Below the pieces are notes generated by a model. It saw only the letters and a list, made by a program, of their open reading frames with translations. It was not told where the DNA came from and ran no database searches. 64,000 nucleotides of DNA, taken from positions 1 through 64,000 of the forward strand of contig CALPCJ010000006.1 of assembly GCA_943192975.1 (NCBI GenBank), given 5' to 3'. This document shows positions 16,312 through 24,722 of this stretch, piece by piece. The first letter of the stretch is position 1; each line of letters starts with the position of its first letter. The translations under genes and the position numbers were made by a program. The stretch comes from Senimuribacter intestinalis. GTDB taxonomy: Bacteria; Bacillota; Clostridia; Peptostreptococcales; Anaerovoracaceae.

Positions 16312-17250
16312 ATGAAACGGATTGAAAAGATACAGTTTATCGGCATGGGAGCGCTGGGCATTATGTTTGGTGATTTTCTGGCAGGGAAGATGGGCGCAGG
16401 GGCGGTGGCCTTTGTGGGAGATAAAAGGCGTGCGGAGCGCTTTGAAAAAGAGGGTGCGTACTGCAACGAAAAGCCCTGCAGTTTTTCTATGATAGAGGCT
16501 GGAAAACAGGAGGTGGCGGATCTGCTGGTTTTTGCGGTAAAGGGTACAGCGCTTTCTGAGGCGGTAGAACTTGCAAAGGACTCTGTTGGTGAGGATACAA
16601 CGATTATTTCTCTTCTCAATGGTATTTCCAGTGAAGAGGTATTGAGCGAAGCTTTTGGCGAGGAACACATCGTGTACACGGTGGCACAGGGTATGGACGC
16701 AACCAGGGAAGGCAACCATCTGATTTACAGTCACATGGGTGAGCTTAGGATTGGTGTACCGAAAGGGGAAGGCGCTGCATGTCAAAAGCAGCGGCAGCAC
16801 TTGCAGCGGATTTGTCAGCTGTTTGACGGGGTGCAGTTTCCTTATACGAAGGAAGATGATATTTTGCGCAGGATTTGGAGCAAGTGGATGCTCAATATAG
16901 GCTGCAATCCGACAGCGATGATTCTGGAAGGCACTTTTGGCACGCTGCAGACCGGCGGCAGTGGTCATCAGCTGGCGGTAGAAGCTATGAGCGAGGTAAT
17001 TCCTGTTGCCAATGCAGAAGGCGTGGATTTGAATGAGACAGATTTACAGGAATATATTAATCTGCTGGATTCACTTAATCCGCAGGGCATGCCGTCTATG
17101 CGGCAGGACGGGCTGGCAAAGCGTTACTCTGAGGTAGAACTTTTTAACGGTGCGCTTATTGCAAAGGCGAGAAAGCACGGCATTGCGGTTCCGACTACGG
17201 AAATGGTATACCAAAGAGTAAAGGAAATCGAAGCGGGATACGAGAAATAG
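16312..17250 (+). CDS. 2-dehydropantoate 2-reductase (ApbA/PanE family)
   Basis: This 312-residue NADPH-dependent reductase has the N-terminal GMGALGIMFG Rossmann motif, a FAVKGT loop and a central LLNGISSEE segment. The C-terminal helical domain includes WSKWMLNIGCNP, where the Lys and Asn are typical active-site residues. PSMRQDGLAKRYSEVELFNG is the usual C-terminal signature. Canonical members reduce ketopantoate in pantothenate and CoA synthesis. No panB or panC is nearby, so it could reduce another 2-ketoacid from amino-acid fermentation. Confidence 0.82.
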   Translation: MKRIEKIQFIGMGALGIMFGDFLAGKMGAGAVAFVGDKRRAERFEKEGAYCNEKPCSFSMIEAGKQEVADLLVFAVKGTALSEAVELAKDSVGEDTTIISLLNGISSEEVLSEAFGEEHIVYTVAQGMDATREGNHLIYSHMGELRIGVPKGEGAACQKQRQHLQRICQLFDGVQFPYTKEDDILRRIWSKWMLNIGCNPTAMILEGTFGTLQTGGSGHQLAVEAMSEVIPVANAEGVDLNETDLQEYINLLDSLNPQGMPSMRQDGLAKRYSEVELFNGALIAKARKHGIAVPTTEMVYQRVKEIEAGYEK

Positions 17251-17284
17251 TACAGAATCTAACCTGTTTTTTCTGTGGGGTTTG

Positions 17285-17293
17285 TGGTATAAT
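17285..17293 (+). promoter_or_regulatory. Extended -10 promoter before the sirtuin operon
   Basis: TGGTATAAT, a perfect TATAAT with an upstream TG, stands about 100 bases before the sirtuin start. No good -35 is seen. Confidence 0.45.
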
Positions 17294-17393
17294 TATATAG
17301 TTAAGGTAATGCCAGCACGTTTTTAATAGTGTGGTTTAAGCACAGCTGAAACCTGACTGCATTTCGCCTTTGAAAGCTTTGGAGGTAACCATA

Positions 17394-18119
17394 ATGGATG
17401 AAAGATTAAAGAAAGTTATTGACGAAAGTGAGAACATCGTATTTTTTGGAGGAGCAGGGGTGTCCACAGAAAGTAATATTCCGGATTTTCGCTCCGAAAG
17501 TGGGCTTTATCATGCGCAGCAGAAATACGGGTATTCTCCGGAAACGATGCTGTCGCATTCATTTTATAGAAATCATACAAAGGAGTTTTTTGCATATTAT
17601 AGGGAAAATCTTCTTTATCCAAAGGCGCAGCCAAATCAGGCGCATCTGACTTTGGCGAAGCTGGAGGAGATGGGTAAGCTGAAGGCTGTGGTGACTCAGA
17701 ACATCGACGGGCTTCACCAGAAAGCGGGCAGCAAGAAGGTTTACGAACTTCACGGCAGCGTTCTTCGCAACTACTGCGAAAAGTGCGGCGCTTTCCACGA
17801 TATGGACTATATGCTGGACGATGTTAACTGTGAGGATGGTATTCCCAGGTGCAGCTGCGGTGGTATCATGAAACCGGACGTCGTCCTTTACGAGGAAATG
17901 CTGGATGATGACTGCATCAACGGTGCAGTGGAGGCGATTTCCGAAGCGGATACCCTGATTATCGGAGGCACATCTCTGGTAGTATATCCGGCGGCGGGAC
18001 TGATTAACTATTTCCGGGGAAAGAACTTGGTGTTGATTAACAAATCAGAAACTCCTTATGATGGGAGAGCAAATCTGGTGATTTACGATTCGATTGGAAA
18101 GGTAATGGATTGGGCATGA
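17394..18119 (+). CDS. NAD-dependent protein deacylase (sirtuin)
   Basis: This 241-residue Sir2 protein removes acyl groups from lysine side chains using NAD. It has GAGVSTESNIPDFRS, TQNIDGLHQKAG, the catalytic His in ELHGS, and a four-Cys zinc site (CEKC at 135-138, CSC about 157-159). The class with PDFRS and without the Tyr/Arg succinyl pocket suggests a deacetylase. GGAGG sets the start at 17394. Its stop overlaps the surE start (ATGA), and surE in turn overlaps the next gene, so all three are translationally coupled. Confidence 0.92.
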   Translation: MDERLKKVIDESENIVFFGGAGVSTESNIPDFRSESGLYHAQQKYGYSPETMLSHSFYRNHTKEFFAYYRENLLYPKAQPNQAHLTLAKLEEMGKLKAVVTQNIDGLHQKAGSKKVYELHGSVLRNYCEKCGAFHDMDYMLDDVNCEDGIPRCSCGGIMKPDVVLYEEMLDDDCINGAVEAISEADTLIIGGTSLVVYPAAGLINYFRGKNLVLINKSETPYDGRANLVIYDSIGKVMDWA

Positions 18120-18871
18120 ATATTTTAGTAGTAAATGATGACGGGATTGAGGCTGCAGGTTTTGCGGCACTGGTGAAGGCGCTGTCTGAAGTAGCGGATG
18201 TGTACGTGTGCGCACCGGAAAGTCAGCGCAGTGCAAGGAGCCACTCTATCACCCTAGGGCAGGATGTAATCATCGAAAAAACGGAGTTTCCTGGAGCAAA
18301 GGCTGCTTATAAGATCAGCGGAACGCCGGCGGACTGCACTAAAATCGGGCTGCAGTTTTTTGCAGAGGCGGGAGCACCAATTGATATGGTTTATTCCGGC
18401 ATCAACATGGGAAGCAATCTTGGCAGAGACACCCTGTATTCGGGAACTATTGGCGCGGCGGCAGAAGCGGCGCTCAGCGGTGTTCATGCGGTGGCGGTTT
18501 CGGTAGACGACCATGACGCGGTTTACTTTGATGTAGCTTGTTGCCTGGCGAAAGAGGCAATCGACCTGGTATACGGTAAACTGGATAAGTCGGTGGTACT
18601 GAGCATCAATGTGCCAAATTTACCGAAAGAACAGATTCGGGGAATAAAATACGTTCCTCTTGGAAACACAAGATATTATGACGATAAATTTCATCTGGTG
18701 GAGGGCAGCAGATATACCTTGTCAGGACAGCCGGGTGACTATGTAAAGCCGGGTGAGGAGAACGACCTTTCCGCCGTGGCTGAAAACTATGCGGTTATCA
18801 CGCCGCTGCAGATGGACTTTACAGACTACGAGAGTTTAGAGCAAATAAAGAAATGGAGCCTTAGTTTATGA
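18116..18871 (+). CDS. surE: 5'/3'-nucleotidase SurE
   Basis: This 251-residue metal-dependent phosphatase acts on nucleoside monophosphates. The N-terminus MNILVVNDDGIEAAG holds the two metal-binding aspartates. PESQRSARSHSIT and SGINMGSNLGRDTLYSGTIGAAAEA are SurE hallmarks. The length is normal. Start and stop overlap the flanking genes by four bases each. Its link with a sirtuin may reflect nucleotide salvage, but the sequence does not prove it. Confidence 0.93.
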   Translation: MNILVVNDDGIEAAGFAALVKALSEVADVYVCAPESQRSARSHSITLGQDVIIEKTEFPGAKAAYKISGTPADCTKIGLQFFAEAGAPIDMVYSGINMGSNLGRDTLYSGTIGAAAEAALSGVHAVAVSVDDHDAVYFDVACCLAKEAIDLVYGKLDKSVVLSINVPNLPKEQIRGIKYVPLGNTRYYDDKFHLVEGSRYTLSGQPGDYVKPGEENDLSAVAENYAVITPLQMDFTDYESLEQIKKWSLSL

Positions 18872-19803
18872 ACATTTTCAAACATTGTTTTGAAGATATG
18901 ACAGGAGAAGATATACGTATTTTAAAAGAGTATTTTCATGGATTTGACTATCGTGGAGCAGGGTATACCTTCCTAGCTAACTACATTTGGAGAAATACCC
19001 ACTGCCTTTGCTGGGAGGTCATCGGAGACTACCTGTTTCTGGCTGGCGCAGACTGCATGATTGGAGAGCCTAGTGCGGTGATTTCCATGCCTATGACAAA
19101 GAACGGGGTGTATGAACCCCAAAAGCTGCGTGAGGCTGTACTGGAGGCACGCAGCCGTTTTGAGAAGCGAAAAATTCCTTTCTCGATTGTGCTGGTACCT
19201 GCGCATATGCGGCAGTATCTGGAAGAGGCGTTTCCGGAGGAATTATCCTTCGAACACGATAGAGATTCCGATGAATATGTCTATTTGAAGGACAAGCTGA
19301 TTTCTCTCAGTGGACGGGCGCTGCACAAGAAAAAGAACCATCTCAATTATTTTTTGAAAACCTACAGCTACGAGGCAAAGCCTATTGACCGCACTATGAC
19401 CGCCAAGATTATGGAATTGGTTCGCAGCGTGAAAGCGGGCAGGGATTATGATGCAGACGAGCTTGAGAGCCTTCATATGGAGGAAGAAGCAATCGGCGAG
19501 GTGCTGAAGTTTGCTGAAGATGAAAGCGTTTATGGAACTGCGGTTTTCATCGATGGAAAAATAGAAGCATTCGCGATAGGAGAGAGGCTTTCTCAAAATA
19601 CCGCTGTAGAACATTTTGAAAAGGCAAACGACAAATTTCGAGGGCTCTATCAACTTGTCTGCAGTGAATTTTGTAAAAGTCTGCCGGAGGAAGTCGTGTA
19701 TGTGAATCGAGAGGAAGATATGGGTCTTGAAAACCTCCGCCATGCCAAGGAAGCGCTTAAGCCTGACCACATGGAAGAGAAATATACAGCTTGCTTTTTG
19801 TAG
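18868..19803 (+). CDS. DUF2156 / phosphatidylglycerol lysyltransferase C-terminal-like protein
   Basis: This 311-residue soluble protein has the two-lobed GNAT-like fold of the LPG synthase C-terminal family (DUF2156). Typical pieces are FHGFDYRGAGYTFLANYIWR, CWEVIGDYLFLAG, DYVYLKDKLISLSGRALHKKKNHLNYF-type wording with KKKNHLNYF, and a final YVNREEDMGLENLRHAKEALKP. Members without membrane domains have no settled function; aminoacyl transfer to lipid or another acceptor is possible. It overlaps surE by four bases and ends just before the Rex-type sites of the thiolase gene. Confidence 0.82.
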   Translation: MNIFKHCFEDMTGEDIRILKEYFHGFDYRGAGYTFLANYIWRNTHCLCWEVIGDYLFLAGADCMIGEPSAVISMPMTKNGVYEPQKLREAVLEARSRFEKRKIPFSIVLVPAHMRQYLEEAFPEELSFEHDRDSDEYVYLKDKLISLSGRALHKKKNHLNYFLKTYSYEAKPIDRTMTAKIMELVRSVKAGRDYDADELESLHMEEEAIGEVLKFAEDESVYGTAVFIDGKIEAFAIGERLSQNTAVEHFEKANDKFRGLYQLVCSEFCKSLPEEVVYVNREEDMGLENLRHAKEALKPDHMEEKYTACFL

Positions 19804-19819
19804 GCGGATATGGTACTAT
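19791..19819 (+). promoter_or_regulatory. Promoter of the thiolase gene
   Basis: TTGCTT (19791-19796), 17 bases, then TACTAT (19814-19819), overlapping the end of the upstream gene. The repressor sites at 19825-19880 begin just after the -10. Confidence 0.45.
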
Positions 19820-19824
19820 TAGAA

Positions 19825-19880
19825 TGTGAATAATTTAACAAATGTTAAAACATTAACGTTCAAACGTTAAAATGTTAACG
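19825..19880 (+). promoter_or_regulatory. Three tandem Rex-type operator sites
   Basis: Three imperfect palindromes of form TGTKAA-N4-TTAACR occur at 19825-19840 (TGTGAA TAAT TTAACA), 19843-19858 (TGTTAA AACA TTAACG) and 19865-19880 (CGTTAA AATG TTAACG). They match the clostridial Rex consensus TTGTTAANNNNTTAACAA, the site of the NADH-sensing repressor known to control thiolase and other fermentation genes. The last two are 22 bp apart, about two helix turns. Rex itself is not in the window. Confidence 0.7.
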
Positions 19881-19920
19881 ATAGCCAGAGATGGCGTTTA
19901 TTTTAAGGAGGTACATATCA

Positions 19921-21102
19921 ATGAGAGAAGTAGTAATTGCTAGTGCAGCTAGAACTCCAATCGGAAGTTTTGGCGGCAGTCTGAAAGGCGTTCCTACCAG
20001 ACAGCTGGGTGCAATCGCAATCAAAGCTGCAGTAGAAAGAGCTGGAATCAAACCTGAACAGGTTGATGAAGTAATTATGGGCTGTGTATTACAGGGCGGC
20101 TTAGGTCAGAACGTGTCCCGTCAGATGGCTTTAGATGCAGGTCTTCCTAATGAAGTTCCTACAATGACAATCAATAAAGTTTGCGGTTCCGGTCTGCGTG
20201 CAGTAGAACTTGCTGCTCAGATTATCAAAGCAGGCGATGCTGATATCGTAATTGCTGGTGGTGCAGAAAATATGTCTGCTACAGCTTATGCTATGCCGGC
20301 TGCTAGATGGGGCGCAAGAATGAACAATACACAGATGGTTGACATGATGGTTAACGATGGTCTGTGGGATGCTTTCAACGGATATCACATGGGTATCACT
20401 GCTGAAAACGTTGCAGAGCAGTGGGGCATCACCAGAGAAGAACTGGATGAGTTTGCTGTGATTTCTCAGCAGAGAGCAGAAGCTGCTATCAAAGAAGGCA
20501 AATTCAAGGACGAAATCGTTCCTGTTGAAATTCCGCAGAGAAAAGGCGATCCAATCGTATTCGATACTGACGAATATCCTAAGTTCGGCGCTTCCATCGA
20601 AAAGATGGCAAAGCTGAAACCGGCTTTCAAGAAGGACGGTATCGTAACTGCTGCTAACGCTTCTGGTATCAACGATGCTGGTGCTGCTCTTGTTGTTATG
20701 TCCAAGGAAAAAGCTGACGAATTAGGAATTAAGCCTCTGTGCACAATCAAATCCTATGCTTCCGGCGGTGTAGATCCATCTATCATGGGTGTTGGTCCTG
20801 TTCCTGCGTCCAAGAAAGCTCTGGAAAAGGCTGGTCTGAAGATTGAAGATATCGACCTGGTAGAAGCAAATGAAGCTTTTGCTACTCAGTCCTTAGCAGT
20901 TAGAAAAGATTTAGGATTAGATCCTGAAAAGACCAACGTAAACGGCGGCGCAATCGCTTTAGGTCACCCAATCGGAGCTTCCGGCGCTAGAATCCTGATT
21001 TCCCTGATTTACGAAATGCAGAAGAGAGAAGACGCTAAATATGGTCTTGCTACTCTGTGTATCGGCGGCGGTATGGGAACTACTGTTATTGTTGAAAAAT
21101 AA
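19921..21102 (+). CDS. thlA: Acetyl-CoA C-acetyltransferase (thiolase)
   Basis: This 393-residue enzyme joins two acetyl-CoA to acetoacetyl-CoA, the first step to butyrate, or acts in reverse. The catalytic Cys is in NKVCGSGLRAVELA (about residue 88), the second Cys in CIGGGMG near the C-terminus, and the active His in ALGHPIGASGAR. Length is normal for biosynthetic thiolases. I chose ATG 19921 because of AAGGAGG. Codon use is unusually even and rich in GCT, as in highly expressed genes. Rex-type sites upstream suggest NADH-dependent repression. It supplies the pathway that ends at ptb-buk. Confidence 0.94.
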   Translation: MREVVIASAARTPIGSFGGSLKGVPTRQLGAIAIKAAVERAGIKPEQVDEVIMGCVLQGGLGQNVSRQMALDAGLPNEVPTMTINKVCGSGLRAVELAAQIIKAGDADIVIAGGAENMSATAYAMPAARWGARMNNTQMVDMMVNDGLWDAFNGYHMGITAENVAEQWGITREELDEFAVISQQRAEAAIKEGKFKDEIVPVEIPQRKGDPIVFDTDEYPKFGASIEKMAKLKPAFKKDGIVTAANASGINDAGAALVVMSKEKADELGIKPLCTIKSYASGGVDPSIMGVGPVPASKKALEKAGLKIEDIDLVEANEAFATQSLAVRKDLGLDPEKTNVNGGAIALGHPIGASGARILISLIYEMQKREDAKYGLATLCIGGGMGTTVIVEK

Positions 21103-21121
21103 TCGAAACATAGTTACTAAG

Positions 21122-21150
21122 AAAGGGCAGTCTGTATGGCTGCTCTTTTT
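21122..21150 (+). terminator. Terminator after the thiolase gene
   Basis: AAAGGGCAG (21122-21130) pairs with CTGCTCTTT (21140-21148), with one wobble, followed by T residues. Confidence 0.8.
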
Positions 21151-21181
21151 GCATATTCCAAATTCTTGCATGACAACCGCA

Positions 21182-21338
21182 TTTTATAGCCCTGATGTCA
21201 TTATCTCGGTGGGCTACGGTGTCAAGTCAAAGCGCGGTGTGGAATTTCGAAAATGGGCAAATCGCGTACTGAAAGACTACATAATGAAAGGATTGCGGTC
21301 AGTCATAATCGTATCAATCAGCTTGGAGAGGTGATTAC
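21182..21338 (+). pseudogene. RhuM-family virulence protein remnant
   Basis: The frame reads FYSPDVIISVGYGVKSKRG then EFRKWANRVLKDYIMKG, the conserved core of RhuM (Fic-island or virulence-associated) proteins. A shift near 21295 is needed to continue as AVSHNRINQLGEV, which is also typical. Both ends of the usual 330-residue protein are missing. From 21340 to 21521 I see nothing. Confidence 0.6.
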
Positions 21339-21521
21339 CCCCCCTCCCGTCCTTTTGCGATAATAATTTTTAAATTCTTTTTGTGTCTGCGTTCTCTCTG
21401 GTCAGTGCGATTTTGCGTCAGCAATTTACGGCATAGAGGACTTTTTTTAAAACTATAACCTTACCCCAAAACAAGAAAATACCGGCTTCATCGCGGGCAG
21501 AAAAATTCGTCGAATTTTTAA

Positions 21522-21574
21522 TTGACAAGTGTAAATCGGAGTGGTACAATTTTAATATGTTATTAATATATTAA
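21522..21574 (+). promoter_or_regulatory. Promoter and TTAATATATTAA operator of the aminotransferase-dpp operon
   Basis: TTGACA (21522-21527), exactly 17 bases, then TACAAT (21545-21550). The perfect 12-bp palindrome TTAATATATTAA occupies 21563-21574, over the expected transcription start, 12 bases after the -10. The same palindrome sits at three other peptidase promoters, at 32879, 36548 and 36791. Confidence 0.75.
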
Positions 21575-21595
21575 AGATACATTGGAGGAAAATCT

Positions 21596-22771
21596 ATGGC
21601 ATGGCACAATGAATTACGAAGTCAATTTCCGGTAACGGGGCTATGTACATATCTGGATTCTGCCTATGACTGCGGCGGTTCTCTCATTGGAAAAGCGGCA
21701 GCCAATCGATATTTTGAAGATTGGGCACAGGCGGCGGCGACGGCAAAGCGAGGCGGTCCAGGCAGAGAGCCTTTTTTCAAAATCGCAGATGAGACCAGGG
21801 AATACATCGCGGAACTACTGGGTGGTGTTTCCCCGAAGAATGTAACGATTACCAAGAATACAAATGAAGGCTTCAATATTATTATGCAGGGATTTGCGTT
21901 TCAGCCTGGCGATAATATTGTCATCTTTGACAGAGAGCACTCTGCCATTGTTGCACCTTGTGTGAATGCGGCTAAATCTCGCGGGGTGAATTGCAAGTTT
22001 GCAGAGATGGATTCGGAATTTAATCCTTCCATCGAGACCCTTTGGGAGCAAGTAGATGACCGCACTGTAATGGTATTTGTCAGCCATGTGCAGTCACTGA
22101 CAGGGTGCAAGATAGATCTGAAGGAGCTCGGAGGCAGATGCAGAGAAAAAGGTATATTCCTGATTGTAGATGCGATACAGAGCGTTGGACTTTCCAGCTT
22201 TCGGGCGCAGGAATGGGGCGTAAGTGCTGTTTCTGGCGGTGGCTACAAGGGTCTTGGCGCATTTATCAGCATCGGATATCTTTACTGCTGTGATGCGCTT
22301 TTGGAGAAAGTAAAGCCGACCTTTGTGGCAAACAATTACGAAAAGCTTATCCTGAAATACAGCAATAATATTCCGGAACTCTGCTGTCTAGATCCTTTGG
22401 ATGCGAGCAAATTCGATAACCGTTCCAGCGATTATCTTGGAACCTACGTATTTCACGATTCCTTAAAGGCAATCTTGGAGGTTGGAACCGCAAACATCGA
22501 GAAGCATATTACAGCGCTTCTCAGCAAGCTTTACGAAGGTTTGCAGCAGCTGGGATACAACCTGATTACGCCGGAGGCGGCGGAAAAACGCTGCGCATCC
22601 CTTTGTATGAAGACCACTCACGCAAAGGAAATTTACCAATACTTCCTGGATCACAACGTAATTTCTTCGTGTAGCGGCGGTCAGTACATCAGAATGTCCT
22701 TGGGCGCTTATAATAACGAAGATGACATAGACCGCGCCCTGAAGGTGGCAGCAGACTGTCCGTGGCGGTAG
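21596..22771 (+). CDS. Class V aminotransferase / cysteine desulfurase-like PLP enzyme
   Basis: This 391-residue fold-type I PLP enzyme has TKNTNEGFNIIMQG, the cofactor Asp in LIVDAIQSVG, and the Schiff-base Lys in SGGGYKGLG (about residue 221). The C-terminal GGQYIRMSLGAYNNEDDIDR binds the substrate carboxylate. It lacks clear IscS or kynureninase hallmarks, so the reaction (lyase or transaminase) is not set. It is the first gene of an operon with a dipeptide ABC transporter, so the substrate is probably an amino acid released from imported peptides. TTGGAGG lies ten bases before the ATG. Confidence 0.82.
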   Translation: MAWHNELRSQFPVTGLCTYLDSAYDCGGSLIGKAAANRYFEDWAQAAATAKRGGPGREPFFKIADETREYIAELLGGVSPKNVTITKNTNEGFNIIMQGFAFQPGDNIVIFDREHSAIVAPCVNAAKSRGVNCKFAEMDSEFNPSIETLWEQVDDRTVMVFVSHVQSLTGCKIDLKELGGRCREKGIFLIVDAIQSVGLSSFRAQEWGVSAVSGGGYKGLGAFISIGYLYCCDALLEKVKPTFVANNYEKLILKYSNNIPELCCLDPLDASKFDNRSSDYLGTYVFHDSLKAILEVGTANIEKHITALLSKLYEGLQQLGYNLITPEAAEKRCASLCMKTTHAKEIYQYFLDHNVISSCSGGQYIRMSLGAYNNEDDIDRALKVAADCPWR

Positions 22772-22847
22772 ACAGAGACTTCAAATACCGAAAGGTGATT
22801 GAAATAAATGAATTTTGCGAAGCAAAAGAAAGGAGAAGGGAAAACAG

Positions 22848-23780
22848 ATGTATAAATACGTAATAAAAAGATTACTTCTTACAATCCCTATTTTGCTGGG
22901 TGTTATCGTCCTGGTGTTTGTTATGATGAATATCGTGCCGGGTGATCCAGGTAGAAATATCCTGGGTATGCAGGCAGAACAGGCAGCGGTAGATCAGCTG
23001 AATCACGAGCTGGGATATGATCAGCCGCTTCTGACAAGACTGGGCAAGTACTTGAGCGATATCGTTTTCCACTTTGATTTTGGAAAATCATGGATGACTA
23101 ATCAGGATGTTTTAGCGGATATCATGCGATATTTTGCTTACACCTTTAGGGTTGTACTTTTTGGAACGGCGGTGTATATGCTGTTGGGCGTACCGCTGGG
23201 CGTTCTTTCGGCGGTCAAGCAGTACAGTCTGACAGACAACACGATGCGTATCATAGCCATGCTTTTTAATTCCATGCCGTCCTTCTGGCTTGGACTTGTC
23301 GCACTTTTAATTTTTTCTTTGAAACTTGGATGGCTGCCGTCAAACGGTGTTGATACGTGGAAGCATTATATCCTGCCGATTGCCGTATATGGCATCAGCA
23401 GCGCGGGCGGACTTCTCAGAACAACACGAACCATCATGCTGGAATCTATCAGACAGGACTACATTAGAACTGCCCGCGCGAAGGGCGCTTCCGAAAAACG
23501 CATCATCTGGCGTCATGCACTGCCAAATGTTTCGCTTCCGCTGATTAACTTAATAGGTCTGACCTTTGGTGCGATGCTTGGAGGAACTGTTCTGATTGAG
23601 ACGACATTCTCCATACCAGGGCTTGGTGTTTTAGCACTTGACGCAATTCGGGCGAAAGATGTGCCTCTGGTTTTGGCGACGACAATCTTCCTGGCAGCGA
23701 TTTGGTGTCTGGCTGTATTGGCGGTAGACATTATGAGCGCCTACGCAGATCCGAGAGTCAGAGCAAAGTATACAAGTTAA
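22848..23780 (+). CDS. Peptide ABC transporter permease, DppB-like
   Basis: This 310-residue inner-membrane permease has six predicted segments. The N-terminal YVIKRLLLTIPILLGVIVLVF is the standard start of DppB/OppB proteins. GDPGRNILGMQAE and the EAA loop (YIRTARAKGASEKRIIWRHALPN) contact the ATPases. It pairs with the DppC-like permease to import di- or oligopeptides. The start at 22848 is the only one that gives a normal N-terminus. It belongs to the operon controlled by the 21522 promoter. Confidence 0.93.
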   Translation: MYKYVIKRLLLTIPILLGVIVLVFVMMNIVPGDPGRNILGMQAEQAAVDQLNHELGYDQPLLTRLGKYLSDIVFHFDFGKSWMTNQDVLADIMRYFAYTFRVVLFGTAVYMLLGVPLGVLSAVKQYSLTDNTMRIIAMLFNSMPSFWLGLVALLIFSLKLGWLPSNGVDTWKHYILPIAVYGISSAGGLLRTTRTIMLESIRQDYIRTARAKGASEKRIIWRHALPNVSLPLINLIGLTFGAMLGGTVLIETTFSIPGLGVLALDAIRAKDVPLVLATTIFLAAIWCLAVLAVDIMSAYADPRVRAKYTS

Positions 23781-23794
23781 ACAGGAGTAGAACT

Positions 23795-24679
23795 ATGTCA
23801 GAGAAAATAGTAAAAGAGAATGCGCCGAGAAAACGGCCCAGCCAAATCGCTGAAATTTGGCGTCGATTCAAGAAGAGCAAGACCGGCATGTTTGGTCTGT
23901 GCGTTCTGACGATATTTATCGTCATCGCGATTTGCGCAGGACTTTTAGCGGATGAAACCTTAATTACGCAGATTAACCATCAGGAAGCCCTGGAAGGGAT
24001 AAGCGGAAAGCACATCTTCGGTACAGATAATCTGGGAAGAGACTTGTTTGCACGTATGATTTACGGCAGCAGAGTCAGCTTGTCCATGGGAATCCTCGTT
24101 GTGGTGATTTCCTTTACCATCGGTTCCTTTATCGGCGCAGCGACGGGATATTTTGGGGGCACTCTTGACAATATCGTAATGCGTGTCTTCGACGTTTTGA
24201 ACTGTCTACCGCCGATGCTTCTGATTATGGTAATCGTAGTCAGCTTCGGTACAGGACTTGTCAATCTGCTGCTTGCCATGAGCCTGGGAACCATTCCAAT
24301 GATTGCCCGAACGGTGCGGGCGCAGGTAATCAGTCTTACCGACATGGAGTACATACAGGCAGCAAGAGCTTTCGGCAGTAAAAATTTTAGGCTTATCGTG
24401 CGCCACGTCCTGCCTAATGCCATGGGACTGATTATTGTTGAAGCAGCTGGAACTGTTGCAACTACCATTCTTGCCGTAGCCGGCTATGGATATCTGGGTT
24501 TCGGTGTACAGCCGCCAGATCCAGAATGGGGCGCAATTTTATCCAATGCGCAGAACTATATGTTGGATGCGCCGAACCTGATGCTGATTCCGGGTTTTGC
24601 AATTGTCTTTTCCGCCATGTCTATTACGCTGATTGGAGACGGTCTGCGTGATGCGTTGGATCCAAGACTCAAGGATTAA
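23795..24679 (+). CDS. Peptide ABC transporter permease, DppC-like
   Basis: This 294-residue permease has a cytoplasmic N-terminus rich in basic residues, then six membrane segments. HIFGTDNLGRDLFARMIYG is the DppC/OppC signature, and EYIQAARAFGSKNFRLIVRHVLPN is the EAA loop. CAGGAG precedes ATG 23795, 14 bases after the dppB-like stop. It forms the channel with the preceding gene product. Confidence 0.93.
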   Translation: MSEKIVKENAPRKRPSQIAEIWRRFKKSKTGMFGLCVLTIFIVIAICAGLLADETLITQINHQEALEGISGKHIFGTDNLGRDLFARMIYGSRVSLSMGILVVVISFTIGSFIGAATGYFGGTLDNIVMRVFDVLNCLPPMLLIMVIVVSFGTGLVNLLLAMSLGTIPMIARTVRAQVISLTDMEYIQAARAFGSKNFRLIVRHVLPNAMGLIIVEAAGTVATTILAVAGYGYLGFGVQPPDPEWGAILSNAQNYMLDAPNLMLIPGFAIVFSAMSITLIGDGLRDALDPRLKD

Positions 24680-24722
24680 TTGCAAAGCATTGCGTCATTA
24701 TAGGAAAGGATCACATTGCCAT

